Shown here: positions 1 to 7,069 of the stretch, piece after piece
Layout: each line of letters opens with the position of its first letter
Numbering within the stretch: position 1 is the first letter of the stretch
DNA from: Methanobrevibacter oralis
Lineage (GTDB): Archaea > Methanobacteriota > Methanobacteria > Methanobacteriales > Methanobacteriaceae
Assembly (NCBI RefSeq): GCF_001639275.1
Contig: NZ_LWMU01000022.1
Span: forward strand, 1-52,210
DNA: 52,210 bases
Direction: 5' to 3'
Made by a program: the position numbers and the translations under genes
The notes under the pieces: model-generated
Databases searched by the model: none
What the model was told of the DNA's origin: nothing
The model's input: only the letters and a program-made list of their open reading frames with translations

Positions 1-120
1 GGAAATACAATGCCCAAAGCACACAAAAAGAAATTCAGAACATTAGAAGGAATATTCAATCAAATAATGCACCAAAAAGATGGCTGGATCGAAAAACGAA
101 AACAAGAGCTAACAAATTGA
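1..120 (+). CDS. Transposase, C-terminal end only (partial at window edge)
   Basis: An open frame enters from the left edge and ends in TGA at 118-120. It encodes a basic tail (read in frame 1: GNTMPKAHKKKF..., ending RKQELTN). The stop codon lies inside the terminal inverted repeat of the element, which is usual for compact insertion sequences. The same repeat occurs in opposite orientation at the right edge of the window, where it interrupts amtB. The transposase family cannot be named from 39 residues. That it is a transposase is inferred from its position against the terminal repeat. Confidence 0.55.
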   Translation, partial: GNTMPKAHKKKFRTLEGIFNQIMHQKDGWIEKRKQELTN

Positions 121-127
121 CAGTCCC
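1..127 (+). mobile_element. Right end of an insertion sequence (element extends left of window)
   Basis: Bases 104-127 read AAGAGCTAACAAATTGACAG followed by TCCC. This is the exact inverse complement of 52084-52107 inside amtB. Two identical ends in opposite orientation, one beside a reading-frame end and one interrupting a known gene, are what two copies of one IS would leave. The family is not determined. A comparison with ISM1, the element described from M. smithii, would be the first test. Confidence 0.7.
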
Positions 128-192
128 ATGAAAAAGGAAGAATTAAATTAAATAAGGAAGAAACTTATAAATACTTTTAAGGAGTCATGATA

Positions 193-438
193 ATGAAAGT
201 AATATATAAAATTTTATTTTTTATTGGATGGTTATTAGTTTTTTTAATACCCATTCTATTTCATTTTTTTAAGTGCTTACTTCTATTTCGTACATGTAAT
301 TTCATTATTTTAATTTATGCCGTTTTATTGTCAGAGGTTGAAAATAAGATAGATTCACCAAGAATGTTTAAGATATTATTTGTATGTTTAACAGTTGAAT
401 TTATCTTTTCCATAACAGAATATGTTTGGTTAATTTAA
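193..438 (+). CDS. Small membrane protein, function unknown (81 aa)
   Basis: I do not recognise this protein. It has a long hydrophobic N-terminal segment (about residues 5-45, possibly two membrane passes), a short polar loop (EVENKIDSP) and a second hydrophobic stretch at the C-terminus. The start is placed at ATG 193 rather than ATG 187 because GGAGT at 181-185 then sits 7 bases upstream, a normal spacing. A TATA-like TTATAAATAC lies at 164-173. It sits alone between an IS end and an IS remnant, so it may be an orphan of a disrupted operon. Confidence 0.45.
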   Translation: MKVIYKILFFIGWLLVFLIPILFHFFKCLLLFRTCNFIILIYAVLLSEVENKIDSPRMFKILFVCLTVEFIFSITEYVWLI

Positions 439-561
439 TAGCTTTGTAGAAACCATAGTAAAATTTGGGTTAACATCGAAATTTTTTTACCATTTTAATC
501 AACTAAGCATATTGAGTTTTTTATTTTATAGTAAATTACAAAATTTTTTTAAAAATATTTT

Positions 562-1590
562 GAATGTTGGCAGAAATTAGTTAATTTTGAATATTTTTCA
601 TTTTTAATACTATTATTTTTTTTAAGTTAATGTACGAACTTTATTGAACTAATAGTCGAATGTAAATCCATTTTATTTTCTTTAATTAAATTGTATAATC
701 TTATTAGGTTGTATGATTATGCAATCATGAACATTAGGTTTTGAACTCTTTCTAAACCTTTTATTGGAATGTCATCATAATGTATATTCTTTTAAATGTG
801 CTGTTGTGTGCTTCTACTGTTTTTTGAACATAATTTTATATTTTTCTATTCCTTCTTCTGAAGAGATTAAGCGTTCAGTTTTGTAGGAAACTTCGTTGAG
901 ATATCCGCGTTATTGTTCTGTGATTTTGAGTATATAACATGTTTCCTGAATATTCACATTTTTTTTACATTCATCGTAATATTATGAATAAAATAATTTA
1001 ACTTTATTATCCACCTCCTATTTTTCATTGGTGCAGGGTTATGTGTTATCGAGCGTTGATTCTTTTTTATTGGACAAATGAAAACATTTTTTATAATTCA
1101 TCAAAAACAAAATGATACAATTAGCAAATTATGATTTTTCATGGATAATTTTTTGAATTTTTTTTTAATCTTTGCTTGTAGATGTTGGAATATTAGAGCA
1201 TTTTTTATACCCTAAGTTATTTTATGTAATTTAAGTTGGCTAATGTTGAATATTGATTGTATCTGCACTAATTATTTTTGTGGTTTTAGGTTTAAATTAG
1301 TAGAGTATTTGATTCATTAAATTACTGGAATTTGATAAATGATTATAATGGGGATTTTGAACTACATTAACAACCACATTAATCCATAACTTAGATTTTG
1401 GTATCTGTTCCCAACTGAACATTTATAATGAATAATTTTGGAATATCTTTGTCATTTTATCATTTAGTTTTCATCAAATATAGCATTCATTATCTATTTA
1501 AAGCCAAAGATTTTTAACTTGGAACAATCCAAGCAAATAGCCGCCAATAAAAAAGAATATCAACTTTTTCTTCATCAGATAGATTTATTA
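562..1590 (-). mobile_element. IS1182-type element remnant, copy A (3' part only)
   Basis: The left end carries the terminal repeat GAATGTTGGCAGAAATTA (562-579). The interior is clearly homologous to the better preserved copy at 20296-22155, for example around 640-840 compared with 20370-20570. Similarity fades near 1590, so the 5' half and its terminal repeat are missing. The minus-strand transposase frame is broken throughout. Confidence 0.7.
622..1590 (-). pseudogene. Decayed IS1182-type transposase (copy A)
   Basis: Minus-strand fragments match the C-terminal half of the transposase remnant at 20352-21830. Many stops and frameshifts prevent any long frame. The ancestral stop codon is at 622-624, in the same context as the stops of the other two copies. 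The N-terminal half is absent. It cannot make a functional protein. Confidence 0.65.
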
Positions 1591-1893
1591 TTACATATAA
1601 TTTCTTTGTTACTAAAAATCGAAACGTTTTTATTGTTTGTAAAGTATAAAACTATATGGAGCTTTTTATATTGTTACTTAATAATGGCATATTAGCTTCA
1701 CAAAAAACTTAACCGTTAATTTTATTTTTTTGATGGTTATGTATCATTTCGTTTAAGCTGCTATTTTTTCTATGATTAATACAGTATCTATTGATATAGT
1801 GGTAATTTAAGTGGAAATGATAAAAATAATGAATAGGATGATGTAATTATTAAATTTAAAATATATAAAACAGTATTAATAGTAAGTCTTATC
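1591..1893. other. Intergenic stretch upstream of adhesin 1
   Basis: This AT-rich stretch has no convincing gene. Its last 60 bases contain a ribosome-binding-like AGGATGAT (1835-1842) and an in-frame run encoding the charged start of a signal peptide that lacks an ATG (see adhesin 1). Nothing else is evident. Confidence 0.5.
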
Positions 1894-4407
1894 ATGTTAA
1901 TAACATTATCATGTTTATTTGCTGTTAGTGCTAAAGAAATATATGTATCATCTGATGGTTCAGATGATTTAAATGGTACAGATTTAGATAATCCTTGTAG
2001 TTTTAAAAGAGCCATTAATATTTCTGAAGATGGTGATTCTATTAAAATGAAAGCAGGTAATTATTCAATATCTGAAAGGATTAGTAAATCTTTAAATATT
2101 ACTGCCTATAATAATGACGTTGTTAACATAAAGCATTTAAATTCATATGTATTTTCTGTTGTGGATAATAAAAATTTGGTTTTAAATTCTTTAAATTTTA
2201 AGAATTTTAATATGGCTGTAGAATCAAGTAAAAACCCAAATATAACAATTAACAATTGCTTGTTTGAAAGAAGTACTTACATGTGTCTTAATTTGCAGGG
2301 TGGGGGTACTCTCACTATAACTGACTCAATATTTAGAAATAATGCTGGTGTTCAAGGTAGTGCGATAAACTTCCAAAACGATGCATATAAAAATAGGTCT
2401 TATGTGTATATAAATAACACTATTTTTGATTCAAACCATGGTAGTAACTTAGGGGGAGTAATTTATATTTCTCTTTCTGACATGTATCTTTATAATAATA
2501 CTTTTATTAATAATAAAGGCGATTATACTGGAGGTGTAATCTTTAATGATGTCTCTAGAATTTTTGATAAAAGTTCTAGATATGTTAATAATGGTGCACG
2601 TTATTCTGGTGGTGCTATTTATATTAGAGGAGATAATGATTTAGGTTCTTATTATGGTGACCATGTAGAATTTATAAATAATTCTGCTCCGTATAAAAAT
2701 GGTGATCCTGGAAGTTATGGAACTTCTGGAGGGGTTTTCACTGCATTTGGTGGTGGAGAAATTGTTTTAAATAATTCTGTTCTTACAGGAAATAAAGCAA
2801 TGCTAAGAGGAGGAGCAATTTGGTCAGACCAAAGAGTTACAATTATAAATACTCTTATTTCAAATAATTCTGCTTATAATGAAACTGGTTTAACGATTGG
2901 TGGAGGCATATATTGCCCTCTTTTAAAAGCAAATATAATAAATTCTACTATTTCAAATAATCATGCAAAAGAATATCCTGATATTTTTAATGATATAACT
3001 TTTCCTTCAGTTGATATTGTGGAGGTCATTAATAATACCGATGGTAAAAAGATTAGTATCAAAAATTTAACTAATCCTGTAAGTTATTGTTTACAACCAG
3101 GAATTCTGAATATTGCTAACAATCCTATAATTGAGACTGGTACAAATAAATTAATTGGTTCTGGAGGATATTTCCGTGGTAAACCTATTGGAGAACTTTT
3201 AAAAATTTTTATAGTTCAAAATTATCAAAGAGTTCTTGATGGTAAAATTAGCAAAGATCTCTTCAAGAATGTACTGCATTTCATATCAAGTGGATGTTCA
3301 TTAGTACCTTCTCCATTTAATGAATCTTATTCATCTCATAGATTGATTAAACAAACTTTAGATGAATATGAAAGAGGGATCAGGTATCCAGATGTAAATG
3401 CAAAAGGTTCGATTAATTGGCTAACAAAGAAATACTTAACATATAATTTTTATCAATTCTCAAATGATGTTCACCAAGATTTGATAGTATTCACATTTAA
3501 TGAGTCAAATATAACTGATGAACCACCAATTAATGTAACTAAAAAAGTAAATATTACAAATCCTGATTTTAATACCACAGTATCTTATACTATAACAGTA
3601 AAAAACACTAATAAAACAACACTTGTTGTTGATGTTTTAGTTATTGATACTTTAAGTGAAGGATTAATTTTTAAAGGTGCTTCTCATAATGGGTTGTATA
3701 ACAATACAACAAATACAATTACTTGGATTCTAAATATTCCTGCAGATGGTGAAATTAACCTTTTTGTTAATGCAACAATTGGAAAATTTGGTAAAATTAA
3801 CAATACTGTTAATGTTTTCAATAAAACTGCAAATGTCACTGTTAATGTTCCAAATACTAATGTAACAAAAACAGTAAATGTTACAAATCCTAGCTTTAAT
3901 GATAAGGTTGGTTATACAATTACTATTTTTAATCTTAATCCCGATGTTAACTTGATAAATCTTCTTGTTAGAGATGTTTTAGGTGAGGGTTTAGTTTTCA
4001 AAGGTGCTTCTGACGGTGGTGTTTATAATGCTAGTTCTCGTACTATTACTTGGATTATAAATATCACTAAAGGTGGAAATACTGTTCTTCATGTTAATGC
4101 TACTGTTAATAAATATGGTAAGTTAGTTAACAAGGTTTTTGTTGGGAATAAAACTGCAAATGCCACTGTTTATGTTCCAAAAGAACCTCCAGTAGAACCT
4201 CCTGTTGATCCTCCAGTAGAGCCTCCAGTAGAGCCTCCTGTTGACCCTCCTGTGAATCCACAGGTACCAGAAAAACCAAATGTTGAAAACAACAAAACTA
4301 TTAAAAAAGTTTCTTCAATGAATCCTAATAATACAGGTAATCCAATACTCTTACTTGTTTTATCTGTCCTTATTTCAATTCCTTTAATAAGAAGAAGTAA
4401 AAAGTAA
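1894..4407 (+). CDS. Adhesin-like protein 1: beta-helix, two DUF11-type repeats, Pro-rich stalk, C-terminal membrane anchor
   Basis: This is a large surface protein of 837 residues from the first ATG. Order of parts: short hydrophobic signal (to about 20), right-handed beta-helix with Asn/Gly-rich rungs (about 30-400, e.g. GGAIYIRG, GGGIYCP), a linker (405-540), two DUF11-type repeats (about 546-640 and 654-745; both contain TITW and LFKGAS-like turns), a PPV/EPP repeat stalk (about 764-790), and a C-terminal transmembrane segment ending RRSKK. It is probably anchored in the membrane and projects through the pseudomurein wall. The start is doubtful: in-frame codons upstream (1849-1893) encode a better signal peptide, KFKIYK plus a hydrophobic run, preceded by AGGATGAT, but the codon at the expected start is ATT. 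The ligand is unknown. Confidence 0.85.
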   Translation: MLITLSCLFAVSAKEIYVSSDGSDDLNGTDLDNPCSFKRAINISEDGDSIKMKAGNYSISERISKSLNITAYNNDVVNIKHLNSYVFSVVDNKNLVLNSLNFKNFNMAVESSKNPNITINNCLFERSTYMCLNLQGGGTLTITDSIFRNNAGVQGSAINFQNDAYKNRSYVYINNTIFDSNHGSNLGGVIYISLSDMYLYNNTFINNKGDYTGGVIFNDVSRIFDKSSRYVNNGARYSGGAIYIRGDNDLGSYYGDHVEFINNSAPYKNGDPGSYGTSGGVFTAFGGGEIVLNNSVLTGNKAMLRGGAIWSDQRVTIINTLISNNSAYNETGLTIGGGIYCPLLKANIINSTISNNHAKEYPDIFNDITFPSVDIVEVINNTDGKKISIKNLTNPVSYCLQPGILNIANNPIIETGTNKLIGSGGYFRGKPIGELLKIFIVQNYQRVLDGKISKDLFKNVLHFISSGCSLVPSPFNESYSSHRLIKQTLDEYERGIRYPDVNAKGSINWLTKKYLTYNFYQFSNDVHQDLIVFTFNESNITDEPPINVTKKVNITNPDFNTTVSYTITVKNTNKTTLVVDVLVIDTLSEGLIFKGASHNGLYNNTTNTITWILNIPADGEINLFVNATIGKFGKINNTVNVFNKTANVTVNVPNTNVTKTVNVTNPSFNDKVGYTITIFNLNPDVNLINLLVRDVLGEGLVFKGASDGGVYNASSRTITWIINITKGGNTVLHVNATVNKYGKLVNKVFVGNKTANATVYVPKEPPVEPPVDPPVEPPVEPPVDPPVNPQVPEKPNVENNKTIKKVSSMNPNNTGNPILLLVLSVLISIPLIRRSKK

Positions 4408-4428
4408 TATTATAATCTTATAGTTTTA

Positions 4429-4462
4429 TTTTGTGTATTGAATTACACAAAAATATTTTTTT
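4429..4462 (+). terminator. Hairpin plus T-run after adhesin 1
   Basis: TTTTGTGTA (4429-4437) pairs with TACACAAAA (4444-4452) over a 6-base loop. A T-run follows at 4455-4462. It lies 22 bases after the adhesin stop codon. Confidence 0.55.
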
Positions 4463-4505
4463 TATATGGATCTTCTAACTTTGTTTGTTTTTATTCACGA
4501 ATAAT

Positions 4506-4518
4506 ATAACAGTGTTAT
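4506..4518. promoter_or_regulatory. 13-bp palindrome upstream of egsA
   Basis: ATAACAGTGTTAT is a perfect palindrome around a central G. It lies about 100 bases before egsA and upstream of a TATA-like TTATTTATAATT (about 4562-4573). The arms match the ATAAC...GTTAT sites near cysK and metY, but the spacer is 3 rather than 4 bases, so it may be unrelated. Confidence 0.3.
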
Positions 4519-4621
4519 TTAAATAAATTATATTAGTATATAGAAATTTAAATTGAAAGAAAGTTATTTATAATTATTAAGCACAAATATAATATTTATA
4601 TTATTTTTTCAGGCGATTTTT

Positions 4622-5665
4622 ATGAGTAATAGGAAAATACAAATGCCTCGTGAAGTTTACATTGATCCAGGTATTATTGATGAGACAGGAGAAATTTGTA
4701 AATCGCTCCATTTAGATAAAAAGGTTTTAATTGTCACAGGACCTAATACTTATGATATTGGAGCAAAACAAGTAATAAATTCATTAGAAAAGGCAGATAT
4801 TCAGAGTGAAGTTAAAATTGTTGATGATGCTTCTTATGATTCAATTGAAGAAGTTGAAGAATTAGTGACTCCTGAAACTACAATTTTAGGCGTTGGTGGA
4901 GGAAAAGTTATTGATGTAGCTAAACTTTCTTCATGCAATAAGGGGGTTTATTTTGTTTCAATGCCTACAACTGCTTCTCATGACGGTATTGCATCTCCTT
5001 TGGCTTCTATAAAAGATTCAACTACTTTCACATCAGCTAAAGCACATGCACCAATAGCTGTTATTGCAGACACTAATATTATTGCAAACTCTCCATTTAG
5101 ATTATTGTCTGCAGGATGTGCCGATTTAATTTCAAATTTCACTGCTGTTAAGGATTGGGAATTAGCTCATAGACTTAAACATGAGTCATTTAGTGAATCT
5201 GCAGCTGCATTATCTTTAATGTCTGCAAATATGATTACTGATAATGTGGATAATATTAAAGCAGGTCTTGAAGCTAGTGCTCGGATTGTCATGAAAACAT
5301 TATTTAGTAGTGGTATGGCTATTAGTATTGCAGGTTCTAGTCGTCCAGCTAGTGGTTCTGAACACATGTTTTCACATGCATTAGATAAAATATTGGATAA
5401 ACCAGCTTTACATGGTGAACAATGTGGAATTGGAACAATATTAATGATGTATTTATATGGGGGAGATTGGAAATTTATTAGAGATTCTATAAAGGCAGTT
5501 GGAGCTCCTATAAATGCAAAACAAATAGGAATCGCTGAAGAGGATATAATTGAAGCTTTAGTAATGGCTAATGAAATAAGACCTGAAAGATATACAATTT
5601 TAGGGGATAATGGAATTTCTCGTGAAGCAGCATATGAACTGGCTTATAAAACAGAGGTGATTTAG
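4622..5665 (+). CDS. egsA: sn-Glycerol-1-phosphate dehydrogenase
   Basis: Reduces dihydroxyacetone phosphate to sn-glycerol 1-phosphate with NAD(P)H (EC 1.1.1.261). This is the step that sets the archaeal stereochemistry of membrane lipids; the enzyme is cytosolic. The 347 residues are full length. The dinucleotide-binding GGGK is at 92-95, PTTASHDG at 115-122, and likely Zn ligands are Asp168, His248 and His264 (CAD, SEHMFSH, LHGEQ). It is first in an operon: its TAG is followed directly by the ATG of the UPF0179 gene. An AGGCGAT-like site precedes the ATG. Confidence 0.95.
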   Translation: MSNRKIQMPREVYIDPGIIDETGEICKSLHLDKKVLIVTGPNTYDIGAKQVINSLEKADIQSEVKIVDDASYDSIEEVEELVTPETTILGVGGGKVIDVAKLSSCNKGVYFVSMPTTASHDGIASPLASIKDSTTFTSAKAHAPIAVIADTNIIANSPFRLLSAGCADLISNFTAVKDWELAHRLKHESFSESAAALSLMSANMITDNVDNIKAGLEASARIVMKTLFSSGMAISIAGSSRPASGSEHMFSHALDKILDKPALHGEQCGIGTILMMYLYGGDWKFIRDSIKAVGAPINAKQIGIAEEDIIEALVMANEIRPERYTILGDNGISREAAYELAYKTEVI

Positions 5666-6103
5666 ATGATTACTTTAATTGGTAAATCTTTAGCTAATGA
5701 AGGTTTAGAGTTTGTTTTTAAAGGTCCTGCTAGTGAATGTGAAAGTTGTAGATTTAAACCATCATGTGTAGATAATTTAGAAGAAAATAGAAAATATGTT
5801 GTAATGGAAGTTCGGGATAATGAACAAAAATGCCCCATACATGATGAAAATAAGGTGGTACCGGTTGTTGTTGAATTAGCTAATATTAATATATTAACTA
5901 ACTCTAAAAATATTTTTGAGGGTTCAACTTTTACATATAATCCTTTAGATTGTGATGAATATTGTGAATTCCATGATTTTTGTTTTCCAGAAGGATTAGT
6001 TGAAAATGATAAATGTATTGTAATTAAAAATAATGGAAAGCATGATGGGGAATGTATTAAAGGGTATAAACTTAATAAACTTAGTTTAGGATTTGTTGTT
6101 TAG
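5666..6103 (+). CDS. UPF0179 family Cys-rich protein (145 aa)
   Basis: A conserved archaeal protein of unknown function. Nine cysteines fall in two groups, C25-x2-C28-x5-C34 with C56, and C96-x3-C100-x5-C106 with C117 and C130, which looks like a pair of metal sites (zinc or Fe-S, not decided). The start abuts the egsA stop, and the site GGTGAT lies inside the end of egsA, so the two are translated as one unit. rpiA follows after 8 bases. The family call rests on overall pattern and Cys spacing. Confidence 0.75.
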   Translation: MITLIGKSLANEGLEFVFKGPASECESCRFKPSCVDNLEENRKYVVMEVRDNEQKCPIHDENKVVPVVVELANINILTNSKNIFEGSTFTYNPLDCDEYCEFHDFCFPEGLVENDKCIVIKNNGKHDGECIKGYKLNKLSLGFVV

Positions 6104-6111
6104 GTGTTTTT

Positions 6112-6798
6112 ATGAAAGATGCTAGTAAAAATGATTCTAGTAAAAAAAATGCAGGCTATAAAGCTGCAGAATATGTTGAAGATGGAATGGTTTTAGGTCT
6201 GGGAACTGGATCAACTACTCATTATTTCATTGAAAAGGTAGGTATGAGGATTCGTGATGAAGGAATTAAAGTATTGGGAATTCCAACATCTTTTCAATCT
6301 TTATTAATAGCTAAAAAATGGAATATTCCAATTACTACTTTAGAAGAACATGATATTAATTTGTCTGTTGATGGGGCTGATGAGGTAGATGTGGAATTTA
6401 ATCTTATTAAGGGTGGAGGAGCAGCCCATACTAAAGAAAAAATCGTTGATTATGCAGCGGAGAATTTTATTGTAATCGTTGATGAATCTAAAGTTAAAAA
6501 ATCTTTAGGTGATTTTCCAGTACCTGTTGAAGTATTACCTGATGCATCACGAATGGTTATTCAAACTTTAGAAGACATGGGTGCTATTTGCAATATAAGG
6601 ATGGCTATCCGTAAAGATGGTCCTGTAATAACTGATAATGGTAATTTTTTAATTGATGCTAAATTTAGCGAAATTGAAAGTCCATCTCACTTAGAAATTG
6701 ATTTAAATTCAATTCCTGGCGTTGTTGAAAATGGAATTTTCTCCCAAATGGTTGATAAGGTAATAATTGGTACTGATAATGGTACTTATGAATTGTAG
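6112..6798 (+). CDS. rpiA: Ribose-5-phosphate isomerase A
   Basis: Interconverts ribose 5-phosphate and ribulose 5-phosphate (EC 5.3.1.6), feeding nucleotide and histidine synthesis. The 228 residues are the normal family length. The phosphate loop GTGSTT is at 31-36, the catalytic DGADEVD at 87-93 and [11 protein letters not shown] at 100-110. It is the third gene of the egsA operon, with 8-base gaps on both sides. The first dozen residues ([11 protein letters not shown]) are unusually polar and may be a dispensable N-terminal extension. Confidence 0.95.
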   Translation: MKDASKNDSSKKNAGYKAAEYVEDGMVLGLGTGSTTHYFIEKVGMRIRDEGIKVLGIPTSFQSLLIAKKWNIPITTLEEHDINLSVDGADEVDVEFNLIKGGGAAHTKEKIVDYAAENFIVIVDESKVKKSLGDFPVPVEVLPDASRMVIQTLEDMGAICNIRMAIRKDGPVITDNGNFLIDAKFSEIESPSHLEIDLNSIPGVVENGIFSQMVDKVIIGTDNGTYEL

Positions 6799-6806
6799 GT
6801 GATTTA

Positions 6807-7031
6807 ATGCCAATTCCAAATGGAATGTTTCCATACGAACTTAAGGATCTTTTTTATAAAATACTTATTTTATTTGGTGCTTTAATAATAATTTATGGTG
6901 TTTTATGGCTTTTAGCTGAGCTGTCTATAATTCCAGCTATTGTATTTGCAATATTTCCACAAATAGTCTTGATTTTAATTGGAATATTTATTGTATATAC
7001 TGCGATTAGTAAAAGAAGGACTTTATTTTAA
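6807..7031 (+). CDS. Small two-pass membrane protein, function unknown (74 aa)
   Basis: Not recognised. Two clear membrane segments (about residues 14-38 and 42-66) are followed by a basic end, SKRRTLF, suggesting both ends face the cytoplasm. GGTGAT precedes the ATG and the gap to rpiA is 8 bases, so it belongs to the egsA-rpiA transcript, which ends in the hairpin at 7043-7062. The context gives no clear function. Confidence 0.7.
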   Translation: MPIPNGMFPYELKDLFYKILILFGALIIIYGVLWLLAELSIIPAIVFAIFPQIVLILIGIFIVYTAISKRRTLF

Positions 7032-7042
7032 AAAAAGGTTTA

Positions 7043-7069
7043 AGAAGAGATTATTCTCTTCTATTTTTT
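7043..7069. terminator. Bidirectional terminator between convergent genes
   Basis: AGAAGAGA (7043-7050) pairs perfectly with TCTCTTCT (7055-7062) over the loop TTAT. A T-run follows on the plus strand (7064-7069), and an A-run at 7030-7036 gives a U-tract on the minus strand. It serves the egsA operon and the convergent adhesin 2, whose stop codon overlaps the stem. Confidence 0.75.
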
